From Kribbella pratensis (GTDB lineage: Bacteria > Actinomycetota > Actinomycetes > Propionibacteriales > Kribbellaceae): a stretch of 64,000 bases of DNA. Under the pieces are notes generated by a model. The model saw nothing but the letters and a program-made list of their open reading frames with translations. It did not search any database and was not told the origin of the DNA. Both the position numbers and the translations under genes were made by a program. Within the stretch, counting starts at the first letter, position 1, and each line of letters opens with the position of its first letter. The stretch lies in NCBI RefSeq assembly GCF_004366075.1, contig NZ_SODU01000001.1, forward strand, positions 1,943,134-2,007,133, given 5' to 3'. Below are positions 1 through 9,179 of the stretch, in pieces.

Positions 1-39
1 TCACCTGGCGCTCCGAGAACCCCCGCTGAAGGAGTACAC

Positions 40-423
40 ATGCTCCATCCGAGAGTGCGCAGCGTCCTCGACGCCGCGTCGTACGCTCACCTCGCGACCG
101 TTCTGCCCGACGGCTCACCGCACAGCACCCCGGTGTACGCCGGGACGCGCGGAGAGCAGATCGTCTTCTTCACCGGCCCGGGGATGCGGAAGGCTCGTAA
201 CCTGCGCCGGGACCCCCGCCTCGCGTTGTCGATCGTGCCGGCCGACAACCCGTTCGAACCCGTCGTCGTCCGAGGCCGCGTTGTCGACTGGCTGGAAGGC
301 GACGAAGCGTGGGCCATCATCGACCGCCTGGTGGCGAAGTACATCGACCTCAAGTACCCCCGCGATCAGGAACGAGTCGTGCTCGTCGTGGAACCCGAGC
401 ACCAGAAGGTCGGGATGAGCTGA
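40..423 (+). CDS. PPOX-class F420-type flavin/deazaflavin enzyme
   Basis: A 127-residue protein of the pyridoxamine 5'-phosphate oxidase-like split-barrel family. It has the usual order: an N-terminal helix, then ATVLPDGSPHSTPV, where the strand lining the cofactor pocket begins, then the KARNLRRDPRLALSI segment that in this family contacts F420 or FMN phosphate. Such proteins are cytosolic reductases or oxidases using F420 or flavin; the substrate cannot be told from sequence. The ATG has a good ribosome site (GAAGGAG, 5 bases away). The next gene begins 13 bases after the stop. A related protein lies at 53448-53867. Confidence 0.85.
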   Translation: MLHPRVRSVLDAASYAHLATVLPDGSPHSTPVYAGTRGEQIVFFTGPGMRKARNLRRDPRLALSIVPADNPFEPVVVRGRVVDWLEGDEAWAIIDRLVAKYIDLKYPRDQERVVLVVEPEHQKVGMS

Positions 424-435
424 CCAGCCGCGTGC

Positions 436-954
436 TTGGATGTGCGAGTGGCGGACAGGCTGGTTTTGTTGTGTGGGACGTCGTTCTCGGGGAAGAGCAC
501 GGTGGCGCGCGTCCTTGCGGAGCGGTTGCCGGCGCGCGTCGTGAGCCTTGACGAGATCAACGAACGGCGTGGGTTGTGGGGCGGGGACGGGATTCCGGTC
601 GAGGAGTGGATGCGGACTCACGAGGTGGCGCGCGTCGAGGTTCGCGAACTGCTGGGCTCGGGTACGTCGGTCGTCGTCGACGACACGAGTTCACCTCGGT
701 TCCTCCGCGACGGGTGGCGGGCACTGGCGGCCGCGGAGGACGTGGGGTTCACCTTGGTGTACGTCGACGTGGATCACGCGACCGTTCGCACGCGACGCGC
801 CGCGAACCGGCTCGATCCGCGGCGGCAGGACGTTACGGACGCGGTGCTGGAGCAGCATCTCGCCGAGTTCGAGCCGCCCGGGGACGACGAGGACGCCGTA
901 CGCATCAGGTCCGCCGACGACTTCTTCAGGAGTGGAGGCTGGGGCGGTAGCTGA
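436..954 (+). CDS. P-loop kinase / AAA-family ATPase, small
   Basis: A 172-residue protein with a Walker A motif GTSFSGKS at about residues 14-21 and a VVVDDTSS strand near residue 78, where small-molecule P-loop kinases place Walker B or substrate-binding acids. An Arg-rich lid segment (TRRAANRLDPRR) follows. The overall size fits the zeta-toxin/chloramphenicol-phosphotransferase-like kinase superfamily. The substrate is unknown. The start is uncertain: TTG at 436 keeps the longest frame, while GTG at 442 or 448 would also keep all motifs. It follows the PPOX gene by 12 bases and is probably co-transcribed. Confidence 0.75.
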   Translation: MDVRVADRLVLLCGTSFSGKSTVARVLAERLPARVVSLDEINERRGLWGGDGIPVEEWMRTHEVARVEVRELLGSGTSVVVDDTSSPRFLRDGWRALAAAEDVGFTLVYVDVDHATVRTRRAANRLDPRRQDVTDAVLEQHLAEFEPPGDDEDAVRIRSADDFFRSGGWGGS

Positions 955-1059
955 GTTCCTGGTAGCGGCGGCCGGGCGTATCTACGATCAGCTAGGCCAG
1001 GTGGGTTGGGTTGGAGGCACGGAGGCGGCAACGGGACAGCCGGCGCGAAGCGGTGTCGT

Positions 1060-2181
1060 TCAGCCGCCGGAGACTCCTATTTCGGCGTCGGCGAGGTCGG
1101 CGGTCAGGCCGTCTGTGTCGTCGAGCCAGCCTTGGGGGAGGACGATGTGGTCTCGGGGGCTGCCTTGGCGGCCGCGGGGGGCGCCGAGTTCGGCGACCGG
1201 GAACGGGACGGTGCGATCCAGTTCGGCGAGGAGTTCGTCCAGGCGGGCCAGGGAGTCGACCATGCCGAGGGCGGCACGGAGTTCGCCGCCGGCCGGGAAG
1301 CCCTTCAGGTACCACGGGACGTGTTTGCGGAAGTCGCGCAGGCCGCGCTGCTCCCCCATCAGCTCCGCGAGCAGCTCGCCGTGCCGCCGCATCACGTCGG
1401 CGACCTCACCGAGCGTCGGCAGGTTCAACGCCTCGCCCCCGGCGAACGCGACCGCGAGATCGCGGAACAACCACGGCCGGCCGAGGCACCCACGCCCGAC
1501 GATCACGCCGTCGCATCCCGTCTCGGCGACCATCCGCAAGGCGTCGCCGGCTTCCCAGATGTCGCCGTTGCCCAGCACCGGGATGTTCACGTGCTCCACG
1601 AGGGCAGCGATCGTGGACCAGTCCGCCTGACCGGAGTACGCCTGCGACGCCGTACGCCCGTGCAACCCGATCGCCGCCGCACCGGACTCTTCGGCGATCC
1701 GCCCGGCGTCGAGGTACGTCTGATGACCGGCGTCGATCCCGATCCGGGTCTTCATCGTCACCGGTACGCCGTACGGCGTAGCGGCCTGCACCGCGGACCG
1801 CAGGATCGCGCCGAGCAGATTGCGCTTCCACGGCAGCGCGGCGCCACCGCCCTTGCGCGTCACCTTCGGCACCGGGCACCCGAAGTTCAGGTCGATGTGC
1901 GCAACGCCGTACTGATCGCAGAGGATCTGCACCGCGCGCCCGATGTACGTCGGGTCGACCCCGTACAACTGCACCGAGCGAACCGTCTCACGCGCGTCGA
2001 ACGTGAGCATGTCGAGCGACTTCTGATCACCCTCGACGATGCCGCGCGACGTGATCATCTCGCACACGTACAGCCCGGCGCCCTGCTCGGCGCACAGTCG
2101 CCGGTACGCCGCGTTGGTGATACCGGCCATCGGCGCCAGCACCACCGGCGTCTCGATCGTGAGATTGCCCAGCTGAAGCAT
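1060..2181 (-). CDS. dusB: tRNA-dihydrouridine synthase DusB
   Basis: A 373-residue TIM-barrel flavoenzyme that reduces uridines in the tRNA D-loop with FMN and NADPH. The N-terminal VVLAPMAGITNAAYR binds FMN, and the catalytic cysteine is Cys102 in NFGCPVPKVTRKGGGAAL. The later motifs VLGNGDIWEA and DGVIVGRGCLGRPW close the phosphate-binding end. This is the nifR3/DusB type. The ATG lies 2 bases after the stop of the DUF4333 lipoprotein gene, so glyS, the lipoprotein gene and dusB form one minus-strand operon. The length is normal. Confidence 0.95.
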   Translation of the reverse strand: MLQLGNLTIETPVVLAPMAGITNAAYRRLCAEQGAGLYVCEMITSRGIVEGDQKSLDMLTFDARETVRSVQLYGVDPTYIGRAVQILCDQYGVAHIDLNFGCPVPKVTRKGGGAALPWKRNLLGAILRSAVQAATPYGVPVTMKTRIGIDAGHQTYLDAGRIAEESGAAAIGLHGRTASQAYSGQADWSTIAALVEHVNIPVLGNGDIWEAGDALRMVAETGCDGVIVGRGCLGRPWLFRDLAVAFAGGEALNLPTLGEVADVMRRHGELLAELMGEQRGLRDFRKHVPWYLKGFPAGGELRAALGMVDSLARLDELLAELDRTVPFPVAELGAPRGRQGSPRDHIVLPQGWLDDTDGLTADLADAEIGVSGG

Positions 2182-2183
2182 GA

Positions 2184-2852
2184 TCAGGCCTTCGCCACCA
2201 GCACCTGTCCGTTACCGGAAACCTGTGCTTTGTAAGGCTGTACTGCGTTCGCGGTCGTCGTCACGTCGCACGCGATCGGCGCGCCGGAATGCTTGACCAC
2301 GGCAACATCGTCCATCGTGCAGGTCACCTTCGCGGCGTCGGCGACGGTCCGCAGTACGGCGTCGACCACCTTCGGCTTGACGATCGCGACCGATTCCGAG
2401 GTGAACTTGTACGACGCCGAGTACTGCTTCGCGTCGACCGTCAGCGTGCCGGTGTACGGCTTCCCTGCGTACGTCACCGTGCAGGTCAGCTCGTGCTTCC
2501 CGGCGGTCTCGACCTTGTCGATGCCCGGGCACTTCACGGTCGTGGTGGCCGCCTTGCCGGCCGCGATCTGCGCCTGCTTCGCGATCGCGAACGTGATCCG
2601 GTCGGCGAGCGGCGCGTCGTTCTCCGGCTCGCCGGTGACCTTCGGCGTCGGCCACGGCTTCGACGGCGTCGGCAGCGCGGTCAGCGTCGGCGTCGACGCG
2701 GTCGGGATCGGCGCACTCGAAGGCGGCGGCGTACTGGAGGCAGGCGTCGAGGGCGACGTACCGGCCTCCGGCTTGCTGTCCGAGCAGGACGACAGCGCCA
2801 GCACCGCCAGCGCGGACAGCCCTAGGACGGCCGACACCCCTGACAGCTTCAT
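2184..2852 (-). CDS. DUF4333-type lipoprotein
   Basis: A predicted exported lipoprotein: an ATG start, a hydrophobic segment and the lipobox LSSC near residue 23, then a long Ser/Pro/Thr linker. The C-terminal half carries two similar strands with paired cysteines (TTVKCPGIDKV...HELTCTV and KVTCTMDDV...APIACDV), which match DUF4333 proteins of actinobacteria. Its function is unknown; it is probably anchored on the outer face of the membrane. I chose the ATG at 2852, which starts 2 bases after the glyS stop, over a TTG at 2861 that would overlap glyS. Confidence 0.82.
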   Translation of the reverse strand: MKLSGVSAVLGLSALAVLALSSCSDSKPEAGTSPSTPASSTPPPSSAPIPTASTPTLTALPTPSKPWPTPKVTGEPENDAPLADRITFAIAKQAQIAAGKAATTTVKCPGIDKVETAGKHELTCTVTYAGKPYTGTLTVDAKQYSASYKFTSESVAIVKPKVVDAVLRTVADAAKVTCTMDDVAVVKHSGAPIACDVTTTANAVQPYKAQVSGNGQVLVAKA

Positions 2853-2854
2853 CG

Positions 2855-4240
2855 TCAGCAACCCACCAGGTGCTGGGCGAGGTAGCCGGTGACCTCGGTG
2901 AGGGCGACCCGCTCCTGCTTCATCGAGTCCCGCTCGCGAATCGTCACGGCGTGGTCCTCGAGGGTGTCGAAGTCGACGGTGATGCAGTACGGCGTACCGA
3001 TCTCGTCCTGGCGGCGGTACCGGCGGCCGATCGCACCGGCGTCGTCGAAGTCGACGTTCCAGTTCTTCCGAAGCTCACCGGCCAGGTCGCGGGCCTTCGG
3101 CGACAGGTCGGCGTTGCGGGACAGCGGCAGCACAGCCGCCTTGACCGGAGCGAGCCGCGGGTCGAACCGCAGTACCGTCCGCTTGTCGACACCGCCCTTC
3201 GCGTTCGGCGCCTCGTCCTCGGTGTACGCGTCGAGCAGGAACGCGAGCACGTTGCGGGTCAGGCCGGCCGCGGGCTCGATGACGTACGGCGTCCAGCGCT
3301 CGCCCTTCTCCTGGTCGAAGTACGACAGGTCGGCGCCGGAGTGCTTGGAGTGCGTGGACAGGTCGAAGTCGGTGCGGTTCGCGATGCCCTCGAGCTCGTC
3401 GAACTCCTTGCCGCCGAAGTTGAACCGGTACTCGATGTCGACGGTGCGCTTCGAATAGTGGCTCAGCTTCTCCTTCGGGTGCTCGTAGAACCGCATGTTG
3501 TCCGGGTTCAGACCGAGGCCGACGTACCACTCCCAGCGCGCCTTCAGCCAGTACTCGTGCCAGTCCTCGTCGGAGCCCGGCTCGACGAAGAACTCCATCT
3601 CCATCTGCTCGAACTCGCGGGTCCGGAAGATGAAGTTGCCCGGCGTGATCTCGTTGCGGAAGCTCTTGCCGACCTGGGCGATCCCGAACGGCGGCTTCTT
3701 CCGGGCGGTGCCCATCACGTTCGCGAAGTTGATGAAGATGCCCTGCGCGGTCTCCGGGCGGAGGTAGTGCAGGCCCTCCTCGGACTCGACCGGGCCGAGG
3801 TACGTCTTCAGCAGGCCGTTGAACATCCGCGGCTCGGTGAAGGTGCCCTTGTTACCGCAGTTCGGGCAGGCGATCTCGCCGAGCTTGACGTCGTCGGCGT
3901 CCTTGTTCTTCCGGCGGGCGAAGTCCTCGCGGAGGTGGTCGTCGCGGAACCGCTTGTGGCAGGACTGGCACTCGGTCAGCGGGTCGACGAACTCGGACAG
4001 GTGGCCGGACGCCTCCCACACCTTGGTCGGGAGGATCACCGAGGAGTCCAGGCCGACGATGTCGTCGCGGCCGGTCACCATCGTCCGCCACCACTGGGTG
4101 CGGACGTTGTTCTTCAGCTCGACGCCGAGCGGTCCGTAGTCCCAGGCCGACTTGGTACCGCCGTAGATCTCGCCGCACGGGTACACGAAGCCCCTCCGCT
4201 TACTGAGGCTGACGACGGCATCGACGGTTTCCACGGGCAC
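2855..4240 (-). CDS. glyS: Glycyl-tRNA synthetase, single-chain (alpha2) type
   Basis: A 461-residue class II synthetase charging tRNA-Gly with glycine. It is the homodimeric form found in archaea, eukaryotes and actinobacteria, not the alpha2beta2 form. Class II motifs are visible: [17 protein letters not shown] (motif 1 side), [19 protein letters not shown] (motif 2) and [14 protein letters not shown] (motif 3). A zinc-type insert has Cys91-x2-Cys94 and Cys125-x2-Cys128. The C-terminal anticodon-binding domain is present. The GTG start has GGAG 7 bases upstream. It heads the operon with the DUF4333 lipoprotein gene and dusB. Confidence 0.97.
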   Translation of the reverse strand: MPVETVDAVVSLSKRRGFVYPCGEIYGGTKSAWDYGPLGVELKNNVRTQWWRTMVTGRDDIVGLDSSVILPTKVWEASGHLSEFVDPLTECQSCHKRFRDDHLREDFARRKNKDADDVKLGEIACPNCGNKGTFTEPRMFNGLLKTYLGPVESEEGLHYLRPETAQGIFINFANVMGTARKKPPFGIAQVGKSFRNEITPGNFIFRTREFEQMEMEFFVEPGSDEDWHEYWLKARWEWYVGLGLNPDNMRFYEHPKEKLSHYSKRTVDIEYRFNFGGKEFDELEGIANRTDFDLSTHSKHSGADLSYFDQEKGERWTPYVIEPAAGLTRNVLAFLLDAYTEDEAPNAKGGVDKRTVLRFDPRLAPVKAAVLPLSRNADLSPKARDLAGELRKNWNVDFDDAGAIGRRYRRQDEIGTPYCITVDFDTLEDHAVTIRERDSMKQERVALTEVTGYLAQHLVGC

Positions 4241-4321
4241 TTTTCGACTCCAGAACGGGGTACAGACAGATCTACGGAAGGAACCAGGCTATCGGTCGCG
4301 AGCGCCGCTATCGAATCCGTG

Positions 4322-4603
4322 CTACCTCGGCAAATCTTCGTAAGCCGTCGGCTCGTCGATCGCCTGCGACAGCAGCGGGACCGCGGTCAGCTTCACGTCG
4401 TACGGCGAGAGCGCGCGCCGGTAGCTCCCGATGTTCTCGAATTCGAGGGTCAGCGCGAGCAGCTCGGGGTCGTCGACGTTCCGCCCGGTCCGGGCCGCGA
4501 CGAACCCCTTCTGCAGCGCGAGTACGTCGACGGCCGCCTGTAATCGCTCTCCGAACCCGGCCTGCTCGGACTCCCCAACCCGGAACCTGATCACCACAAA
4601 CAC
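4322..4603 (-). CDS. Antibiotic biosynthesis monooxygenase (ABM)-like protein
   Basis: A roughly 93-residue protein beginning VFVVIRFRV with ferredoxin-like strand/helix spacing, a central LQKGFVAARTGRNVDDPELLALTLEFENIGSYRRAL segment and a short acidic tail. This is the pattern of single-domain ABM/dimeric alpha-beta barrel proteins, some of which oxidise small aromatics or act on haem. No catalytic residues are diagnostic. The GTG at 4603 is preferred because AAGGTGA lies 7-8 bases upstream; a GTG at 4612 would overlap that site. It diverges from the ATPase gene at 4670. Confidence 0.7.
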   Translation of the reverse strand: MFVVIRFRVGESEQAGFGERLQAAVDVLALQKGFVAARTGRNVDDPELLALTLEFENIGSYRRALSPYDVKLTAVPLLSQAIDEPTAYEDLPR

Positions 4604-4669
4604 TCGAGTCACCTTACGGTAAGCGATCAGCACTTCCCCCCGTGGCTGTCGCCGCCGCACAGTGGCGGT

Positions 4670-7600
4670 ATGCCCGAGCTTGTGGTGGGCCGGGAGCGGG
4701 AGCTCAGCACTCTCGCCGGCCTGCTGGACGAGGTCGAGCGCGGCCGCGGCCAGGGCGCGCTCCTGATCGGCGACGCCGGCATCGGGAAGTCGACCACGGC
4801 GGCGGCCTTCGCGGATACGGTGCGCGACCGCGGGTACGCCGTCGCGTGGGGGCGCTGCCCCGAGACCGAGGCGCTGCCCTACTGGCCGTGGCGGCAGGCG
4901 TTCCGCGCCCTCGGCCTCACGACGGCCTTGCCCGACTCTCCCGGCCCGGGACGAACCACTGTCTTCGCGGAGATCGCCGACCAGCTCGCCGCGGCGACCG
5001 CCAGGCGGCCGGCGGTCATCATCCTGGAGGACGTCCAGCTGGCCGACGGCACGACGCTGACCTTGCTCCGCTTCGTGGTCGGACTCCTCCCTGAACTGCC
5101 CTGTCTGCTCTTGATCACCAGCCGTGACAACGCCGTGGACGTCCCCGAGACGGTGGCCGAGACCTTGCGGGCGCTGCCACCCTCGTTCGTCCGGCTGCCT
5201 CTCGCCGGGCTGGCCCTGGCGGAGACCGTTCAACTGGTCGAGCGGGTGCTCGGCGCCGGCACGGATGCCGGATACGCCGGCGACGTACACGCGCGGACGG
5301 GAGGCAACCCGTTCTTCGTCCAGGAACTGGCCCGCCTGCACGCATCCCGCGGTACGACGTCCACGGAAACCCCGACCGGCGTCCGCCAGGTGCTCGAGCG
5401 GCGTCTCGCCCGTCTCAGCCAGCCGGCGTACGACGTCCTCGCGGCGGCCTCCGTTCTGGGTGAGGACGTGGACATCGACCTGCTGGCGGCCGTCGAGCAG
5501 ACGCCCGCGTCGGACGTCCTCGGCGTACTCGGTGACGCCGAAGCCGCTCGGTTGGCCGAGGTCGACGGGAACCGGGTCCGTTTCGCCCACTCGCTTGTCC
5601 GTGAGGTCGTCTACTCCGGTCTCGGAGCTGTGCGGAAATCCGACCTGCATCTGCGGGCCGCTCAGGCACTCACCGGACGCTGCTGCCCGACCGGAGTGCA
5701 CAACGTGACCCACGGCCTGCCACTGGTGGACGCGTGCTGCAGCGCCGACCTGATCGAGGCGAACGCCGGCCGGGTGGCTGCGCACTATCGGGCCGCGATC
5801 GGTCAGCCCGATGCCGACAAGCTGTCCCGTGAGTTCGCACTCATCGCCGCCCGCGCCGCGATGCGCCGTTCCGGATACGAACAAGCGGTGCACTTCTACC
5901 GCTGGGCCGGAGACCTCGGTCCAGTGGTCCGGCTCGAGTTCGGCGAGGCGCAGGTGCTGGCCGGCGAACTGACGAGCGGACGAGACACCTTGCGCGGCGT
6001 CGCCCGCGAGGCTGTCGCGACCGGCGATGCCGAGACGGCTGCCAGGGCAGTCCTGGCGATGGGCGGCGGTGTCGGCGGGTTCGAGGTCGACCTCACCGAC
6101 CGCGAGCAGACCCAACTGCTCGAACGGGTGGTGCCGATGCTGCCGGACGCCGCGCTCAAGGCGGCGGCCATGGCACGGCTCGCCCTCGGCCGGACCCTCA
6201 CCGACCACGGCGATCAGCCGCGGGAACTGGCGCGACAGGCGGTGACGCTGGCTCGTGAGACAGGAGATCCGCGAGCGGAGGTTGCCGCGTTGGCGGCGTG
6301 GTGCGACGTCCATGCGGGTCCCGACCACGTGGCCGAGCGGATCGCAGCCGCAGAACGCATGCTCGCCACCGCGTCCGAGACCGGCGATGTGGCACTCGTC
6401 CTGCTCGCCCGCCGGCAGTTGGTCGTAGCCCTGCTCGAACAGGGCCGCTTCGCGGAGGCCGACGTACAGATCGCCGCGTTCGCACACGCTGTCCGGCCGC
6501 TCGGCCTTCCGCTACACAGCTGGCTGGTACCGATCTGGCAGGGCATGCGCGCGCTGATGAACGGTCACCCGGACGAGACGGCGGCGCACATCACTCGGGC
6601 CGCGCAGCTCGCCGAGGAGGCGGACAGCGCGAACGCGCGCCTGATGGTGTTCGCGCTGCGGACCGCCCACGCCTGCGCGACAGGGACGATGCCGAAGCTC
6701 CGGGGGTACCTCGACGAGGCGATGGCGCCGTACGCCGGGAACCCGATGGCCGACGGCCCGTACGCCTACTTCTCGCTGCATACCGGCGCGGCCGAACGGG
6801 CGCGTGCCATCGTCCGGCACCGGGCCCGCAACGGTCTGGACGCGATCGTGAAGGACGCCGAGTGGCTGGAGTCGATCGCCTTCTTCGGCGAGGCCGCGCG
6901 ACTGACCGGTGACGACGAGGCGGTTGCGCTGGCGTACGACGCGTTGGCGCCGTACTCCGAACTGTGGGTGGTCGACGGGATCGGTGGCGCGTGCTTGGGC
7001 ACCGTCGCACTGTTCCTCGGCCGGCTCGCGGCGCACTTGGGACGCCCGGAGGCGCGCCGGCTGCTCGAAACCGCGCTCGAGGCGCACCGGGCAGTGGATG
7101 CGGAGACCCTGGTCGTCGAGACCGAGAAGGCGTTGGCCGAGCTGGGCGTCGGCCGCCTCCCCCGGCCGACCGACACCGGCGAGCTGTGCCGGCTCGGCGC
7201 GACCTGGGCGGCGACCTGGCGTGGCGTGACCGCGCATGTGCCGGATTCCAAGGGAGTTCGCGATCTCGCGGTCCTGCTGGCACGGCCGCGTACTCCGGTC
7301 GGCGTGCTCGACCTGTCGGGGCCGGGGCGAGTCGCCGGCGGCGATCTCGGGCCATTGCTCGACGACCAAGCGCGTACGGCGTACCGCGAGCGGCTGCGCG
7401 AACTGGACGAGGATCTGGCCGAGGCGGAAGCCTGCAACGACCTGGCCCGGGCCGAGAAGGCCCGCGCGGAGCGGGACTTCCTGGCGCGCGAACTCGCCGG
7501 GGCGCTGGGGCTGGGCGGCCGGGCCCGGTCCGCGGGTGACCCGGTCGAGCGGAGCCGGAAGGCTGTCTCGATGCGGATCGCGGCCGCCGTCAAAGCGATC

Positions 7601-7720
7601 GAGCGGGTCCATCCGGCGCTCGGGCGACATCTACGGGTCTCGATCCGGACCGGCCGGCTGTGCGTGTACGAACCCGAGGACGACGTCACCTGGCATTGCC
7701 AGTCCGTACCTGGCGCCTGA
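4670..7720 (+). CDS. Large regulatory ATPase (LuxR/MalT-like AAA, no HTH)
   Basis: A 1016-residue protein. The N-terminus VVGRERELSTLAGLLDEV is the usual entry to AAA-type ATPases of LAL/BTAD regulators. Walker A is GDAGIGKS (34-41), and ILEDVQLAD near 121 is Walker B. A winged-helix-like portion (VLERRLARLSQPAYDVLAAASVLGE) follows, then a long alpha-helical repeat region like TPRs. There is no LuxR HTH at the end. Instead a charged helix pair (EDLAEAEACNDLARAEKARAER) leads into RIAAAVKAIERVHPALGRHL, a C-terminal module seen in actinobacterial ATPases and cyclase-linked proteins. It probably transduces a signal to the adjacent methyltransferase gene; the mechanism is unknown. Confidence 0.85.
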   Translation: MPELVVGRERELSTLAGLLDEVERGRGQGALLIGDAGIGKSTTAAAFADTVRDRGYAVAWGRCPETEALPYWPWRQAFRALGLTTALPDSPGPGRTTVFAEIADQLAAATARRPAVIILEDVQLADGTTLTLLRFVVGLLPELPCLLLITSRDNAVDVPETVAETLRALPPSFVRLPLAGLALAETVQLVERVLGAGTDAGYAGDVHARTGGNPFFVQELARLHASRGTTSTETPTGVRQVLERRLARLSQPAYDVLAAASVLGEDVDIDLLAAVEQTPASDVLGVLGDAEAARLAEVDGNRVRFAHSLVREVVYSGLGAVRKSDLHLRAAQALTGRCCPTGVHNVTHGLPLVDACCSADLIEANAGRVAAHYRAAIGQPDADKLSREFALIAARAAMRRSGYEQAVHFYRWAGDLGPVVRLEFGEAQVLAGELTSGRDTLRGVAREAVATGDAETAARAVLAMGGGVGGFEVDLTDREQTQLLERVVPMLPDAALKAAAMARLALGRTLTDHGDQPRELARQAVTLARETGDPRAEVAALAAWCDVHAGPDHVAERIAAAERMLATASETGDVALVLLARRQLVVALLEQGRFAEADVQIAAFAHAVRPLGLPLHSWLVPIWQGMRALMNGHPDETAAHITRAAQLAEEADSANARLMVFALRTAHACATGTMPKLRGYLDEAMAPYAGNPMADGPYAYFSLHTGAAERARAIVRHRARNGLDAIVKDAEWLESIAFFGEAARLTGDDEAVALAYDALAPYSELWVVDGIGGACLGTVALFLGRLAAHLGRPEARRLLETALEAHRAVDAETLVVETEKALAELGVGRLPRPTDTGELCRLGATWAATWRGVTAHVPDSKGVRDLAVLLARPRTPVGVLDLSGPGRVAGGDLGPLLDDQARTAYRERLRELDEDLAEAEACNDLARAEKARAERDFLARELAGALGLGGRARSAGDPVERSRKAVSMRIAAAVKAIERVHPALGRHLRVSIRTGRLCVYEPEDDVTWHCQSVPGA

Positions 7721-7743
7721 GTGGTGAAGGCAGTAACCACTCA
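7718..7743 (+). promoter_or_regulatory. Hairpin between ATPase stop and methyltransferase SD
   Basis: TGAGTGGT and ACCACTCA form a perfect 8-bp inverted repeat with a 10-base loop. The first arm contains the stop codon of the ATPase gene. The second arm touches the strong AGGAGGGG ribosome site of the methyltransferase gene. In an mRNA the hairpin would sit directly beside the initiation region and could tune translational coupling. No T-run follows, so it is not an intrinsic terminator. Confidence 0.5.
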
Positions 7744-7756
7744 GGAGGGGATGGAC

Positions 7757-8851
7757 ATGACGACAACTGACACGGCCACAACCGACTCCGCTGCCGCGGA
7801 GGCACTGGTCGGGCGGATGTTCGGTGCGGCGCTCGGCGCGGCCGAGCTGTACACGATCTACCTCGGCGACATCCACGGTCTCTACCGGGCAATCGGCGAC
7901 GCCGGTCCGACTACCGCCACCGAGCTCGCCGACCGGACCGGTCTCGATCACCGGTATCTCGTCGAATGGCTGCAGTCACAGGCGATCAGCGGCCTGCTCA
8001 CGATCGACGGGACCGACGTCTGGACAGATCGCTACGAGCTCGCGCCGGGAATCCGGGAGACACTTCTCGACCCCGCGAACCCCTTCTTCGCCGGCGGTCT
8101 GGCCGCGATCCTGCCCGCCGTCGGCCACGCGTTCCCGCAACTGGTGGAGGCTTTTCGGACCGGCGCCGGCGTGCCGTACGCGGCGTACGGCCAGGAGGCT
8201 GTCATCGCGCAGGAGGCCCTGAACCGGCCCGCGTACGCCAACTCGCTCATCGCGGAGTGGGTCCCGGCTGTTCCCGGCCTGCACGACGTCCTGTCCCGCG
8301 GCGCGCGGGTCGCCGACCTCGGGACCGGTGCGGGCTGGTCGGCGATCGAGCTCGCGAAGGCGTACCCGGCGGTCCGCGTGGACGGTTACGACAACGACGA
8401 GGACTCGATCACCCGGGCTCGCCGGAACGCCGCGGAGCAAGGTGTGGCCGACCGCGTCGACTTCGAGGTCCGCGACATCACCGCGATCGCCGCGGGTGGG
8501 ACGCCGTACGACGTGGTGACGTTCTTCGAGTGCCTGCACGACTTCGCGCACCCGGTCGAGGCGCTGACCGCCGCCCGCGAGGCCCTCGCACCAGGCGGTT
8601 CGGTGATCGTCATGGACGAGCGTGCGGACGAGGTACTGGCGGCGCCGGGCGACGAGGTACAGCGGTTCCTGGCTGCTGCCAGCGTCATCTGGTGCACGCC
8701 ACAGGGACGGGTCGACGAGGACTCGGAGGTCGTCGGCACGATGCTGCGGCCGGACCGGTTGCGTCAGCTCGCCGGAAGGGCCGGGTTCGGTACGGTCGAC
8801 GTACTGCCGATCGACCACCCGTTCTGGCGGTTCTACCGGCTGACCCCGTAG
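7757..8851 (+). CDS. Class I SAM-dependent methyltransferase
   Basis: A 364-residue protein. An N-terminal winged-helix region (TATELADRTGLDHRYLVEWLQSQ) resembles the dimerisation domain of O-methyltransferases and related proteins. A Rossmann methyltransferase fold follows with motif I VADLGTGAGW, the acidic end of strand 2 in VDGYDNDEDS, and post-motifs EVRDITAI and FFECLHDFAHP. The substrate is unknown. I chose the ATG at 7757, which is 6 bases after AGGAGGGG; an ATG at 7751 is too close to that site. It sits 36 bases after the regulatory ATPase gene and is very likely in one operon with it. Confidence 0.88.
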   Translation: MTTTDTATTDSAAAEALVGRMFGAALGAAELYTIYLGDIHGLYRAIGDAGPTTATELADRTGLDHRYLVEWLQSQAISGLLTIDGTDVWTDRYELAPGIRETLLDPANPFFAGGLAAILPAVGHAFPQLVEAFRTGAGVPYAAYGQEAVIAQEALNRPAYANSLIAEWVPAVPGLHDVLSRGARVADLGTGAGWSAIELAKAYPAVRVDGYDNDEDSITRARRNAAEQGVADRVDFEVRDITAIAAGGTPYDVVTFFECLHDFAHPVEALTAAREALAPGGSVIVMDERADEVLAAPGDEVQRFLAAASVIWCTPQGRVDEDSEVVGTMLRPDRLRQLAGRAGFGTVDVLPIDHPFWRFYRLTP

Positions 8852-8879
8852 CGGTTCCCGCACCTGGAACAATGGCGGC

Positions 8880-9179
8880 ATGAGCACCCCGAGCAGTCCG
8901 TTGCGGCAGCGGATCACGAAGGTCAGTTACCCGTACGTCGCGAAGCTGCATGCCGCACCGAAGCTGACCCTGCCGGGGATCACGCTCCTGCTGGCGTTGG
9001 TCGGAGTGTTCGCGCCGGTGCCCGTGGGGGTGCCGGCGTTGGTGCTGCTGGCGCTGCTGCTCGGCTGGCTGGCGTTCCTGTCGTGGCCGGCGGTGACGAC
9101 GGCCGGACCGCGGTTCCTGCGGATCTTCTCGATCCTCGTCATCCTGCTGTTCGCGGTCTCGCGGATCGCCACCGGTTAG
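8880..9179 (+). CDS. DUF6703-like small membrane protein
   Basis: A 99-residue protein with a basic N-terminal stretch (RQRITKVSYPYVAKLHAAPKL) followed by three hydrophobic segments (about residues 33-52, 55-66 and 80-96), so it is an inner-membrane protein. It matches my recollection of the DUF6703 actinobacterial family, with no known function. Its last 4 bases overlap the end of the convergent TetR gene. Confidence 0.7.
   Translation: MSTPSSPLRQRITKVSYPYVAKLHAAPKLTLPGITLLLALVGVFAPVPVGVPALVLLALLLGWLAFLSWPAVTTAGPRFLRIFSILVILLFAVSRIATG

Noticed and set aside
548..1630. Long plus-strand frame over the P-loop kinase and dusB
   Set aside because: It runs through the kinase gene in another frame and then antisense to dusB, is Arg/Ser/Pro-rich and has no motif; it is a typical high-GC shadow.
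4241..4321. T-box riboswitch upstream of glyS
   Set aside because: The leader is only about 80 bases and lacks a recognisable T-box core sequence or terminator/antiterminator pair.
4322..6487. 721-codon minus-strand frame including the ABM protein
   Set aside because: Only the last 93 codons have protein-like composition; the rest is antisense to the ATPase gene.
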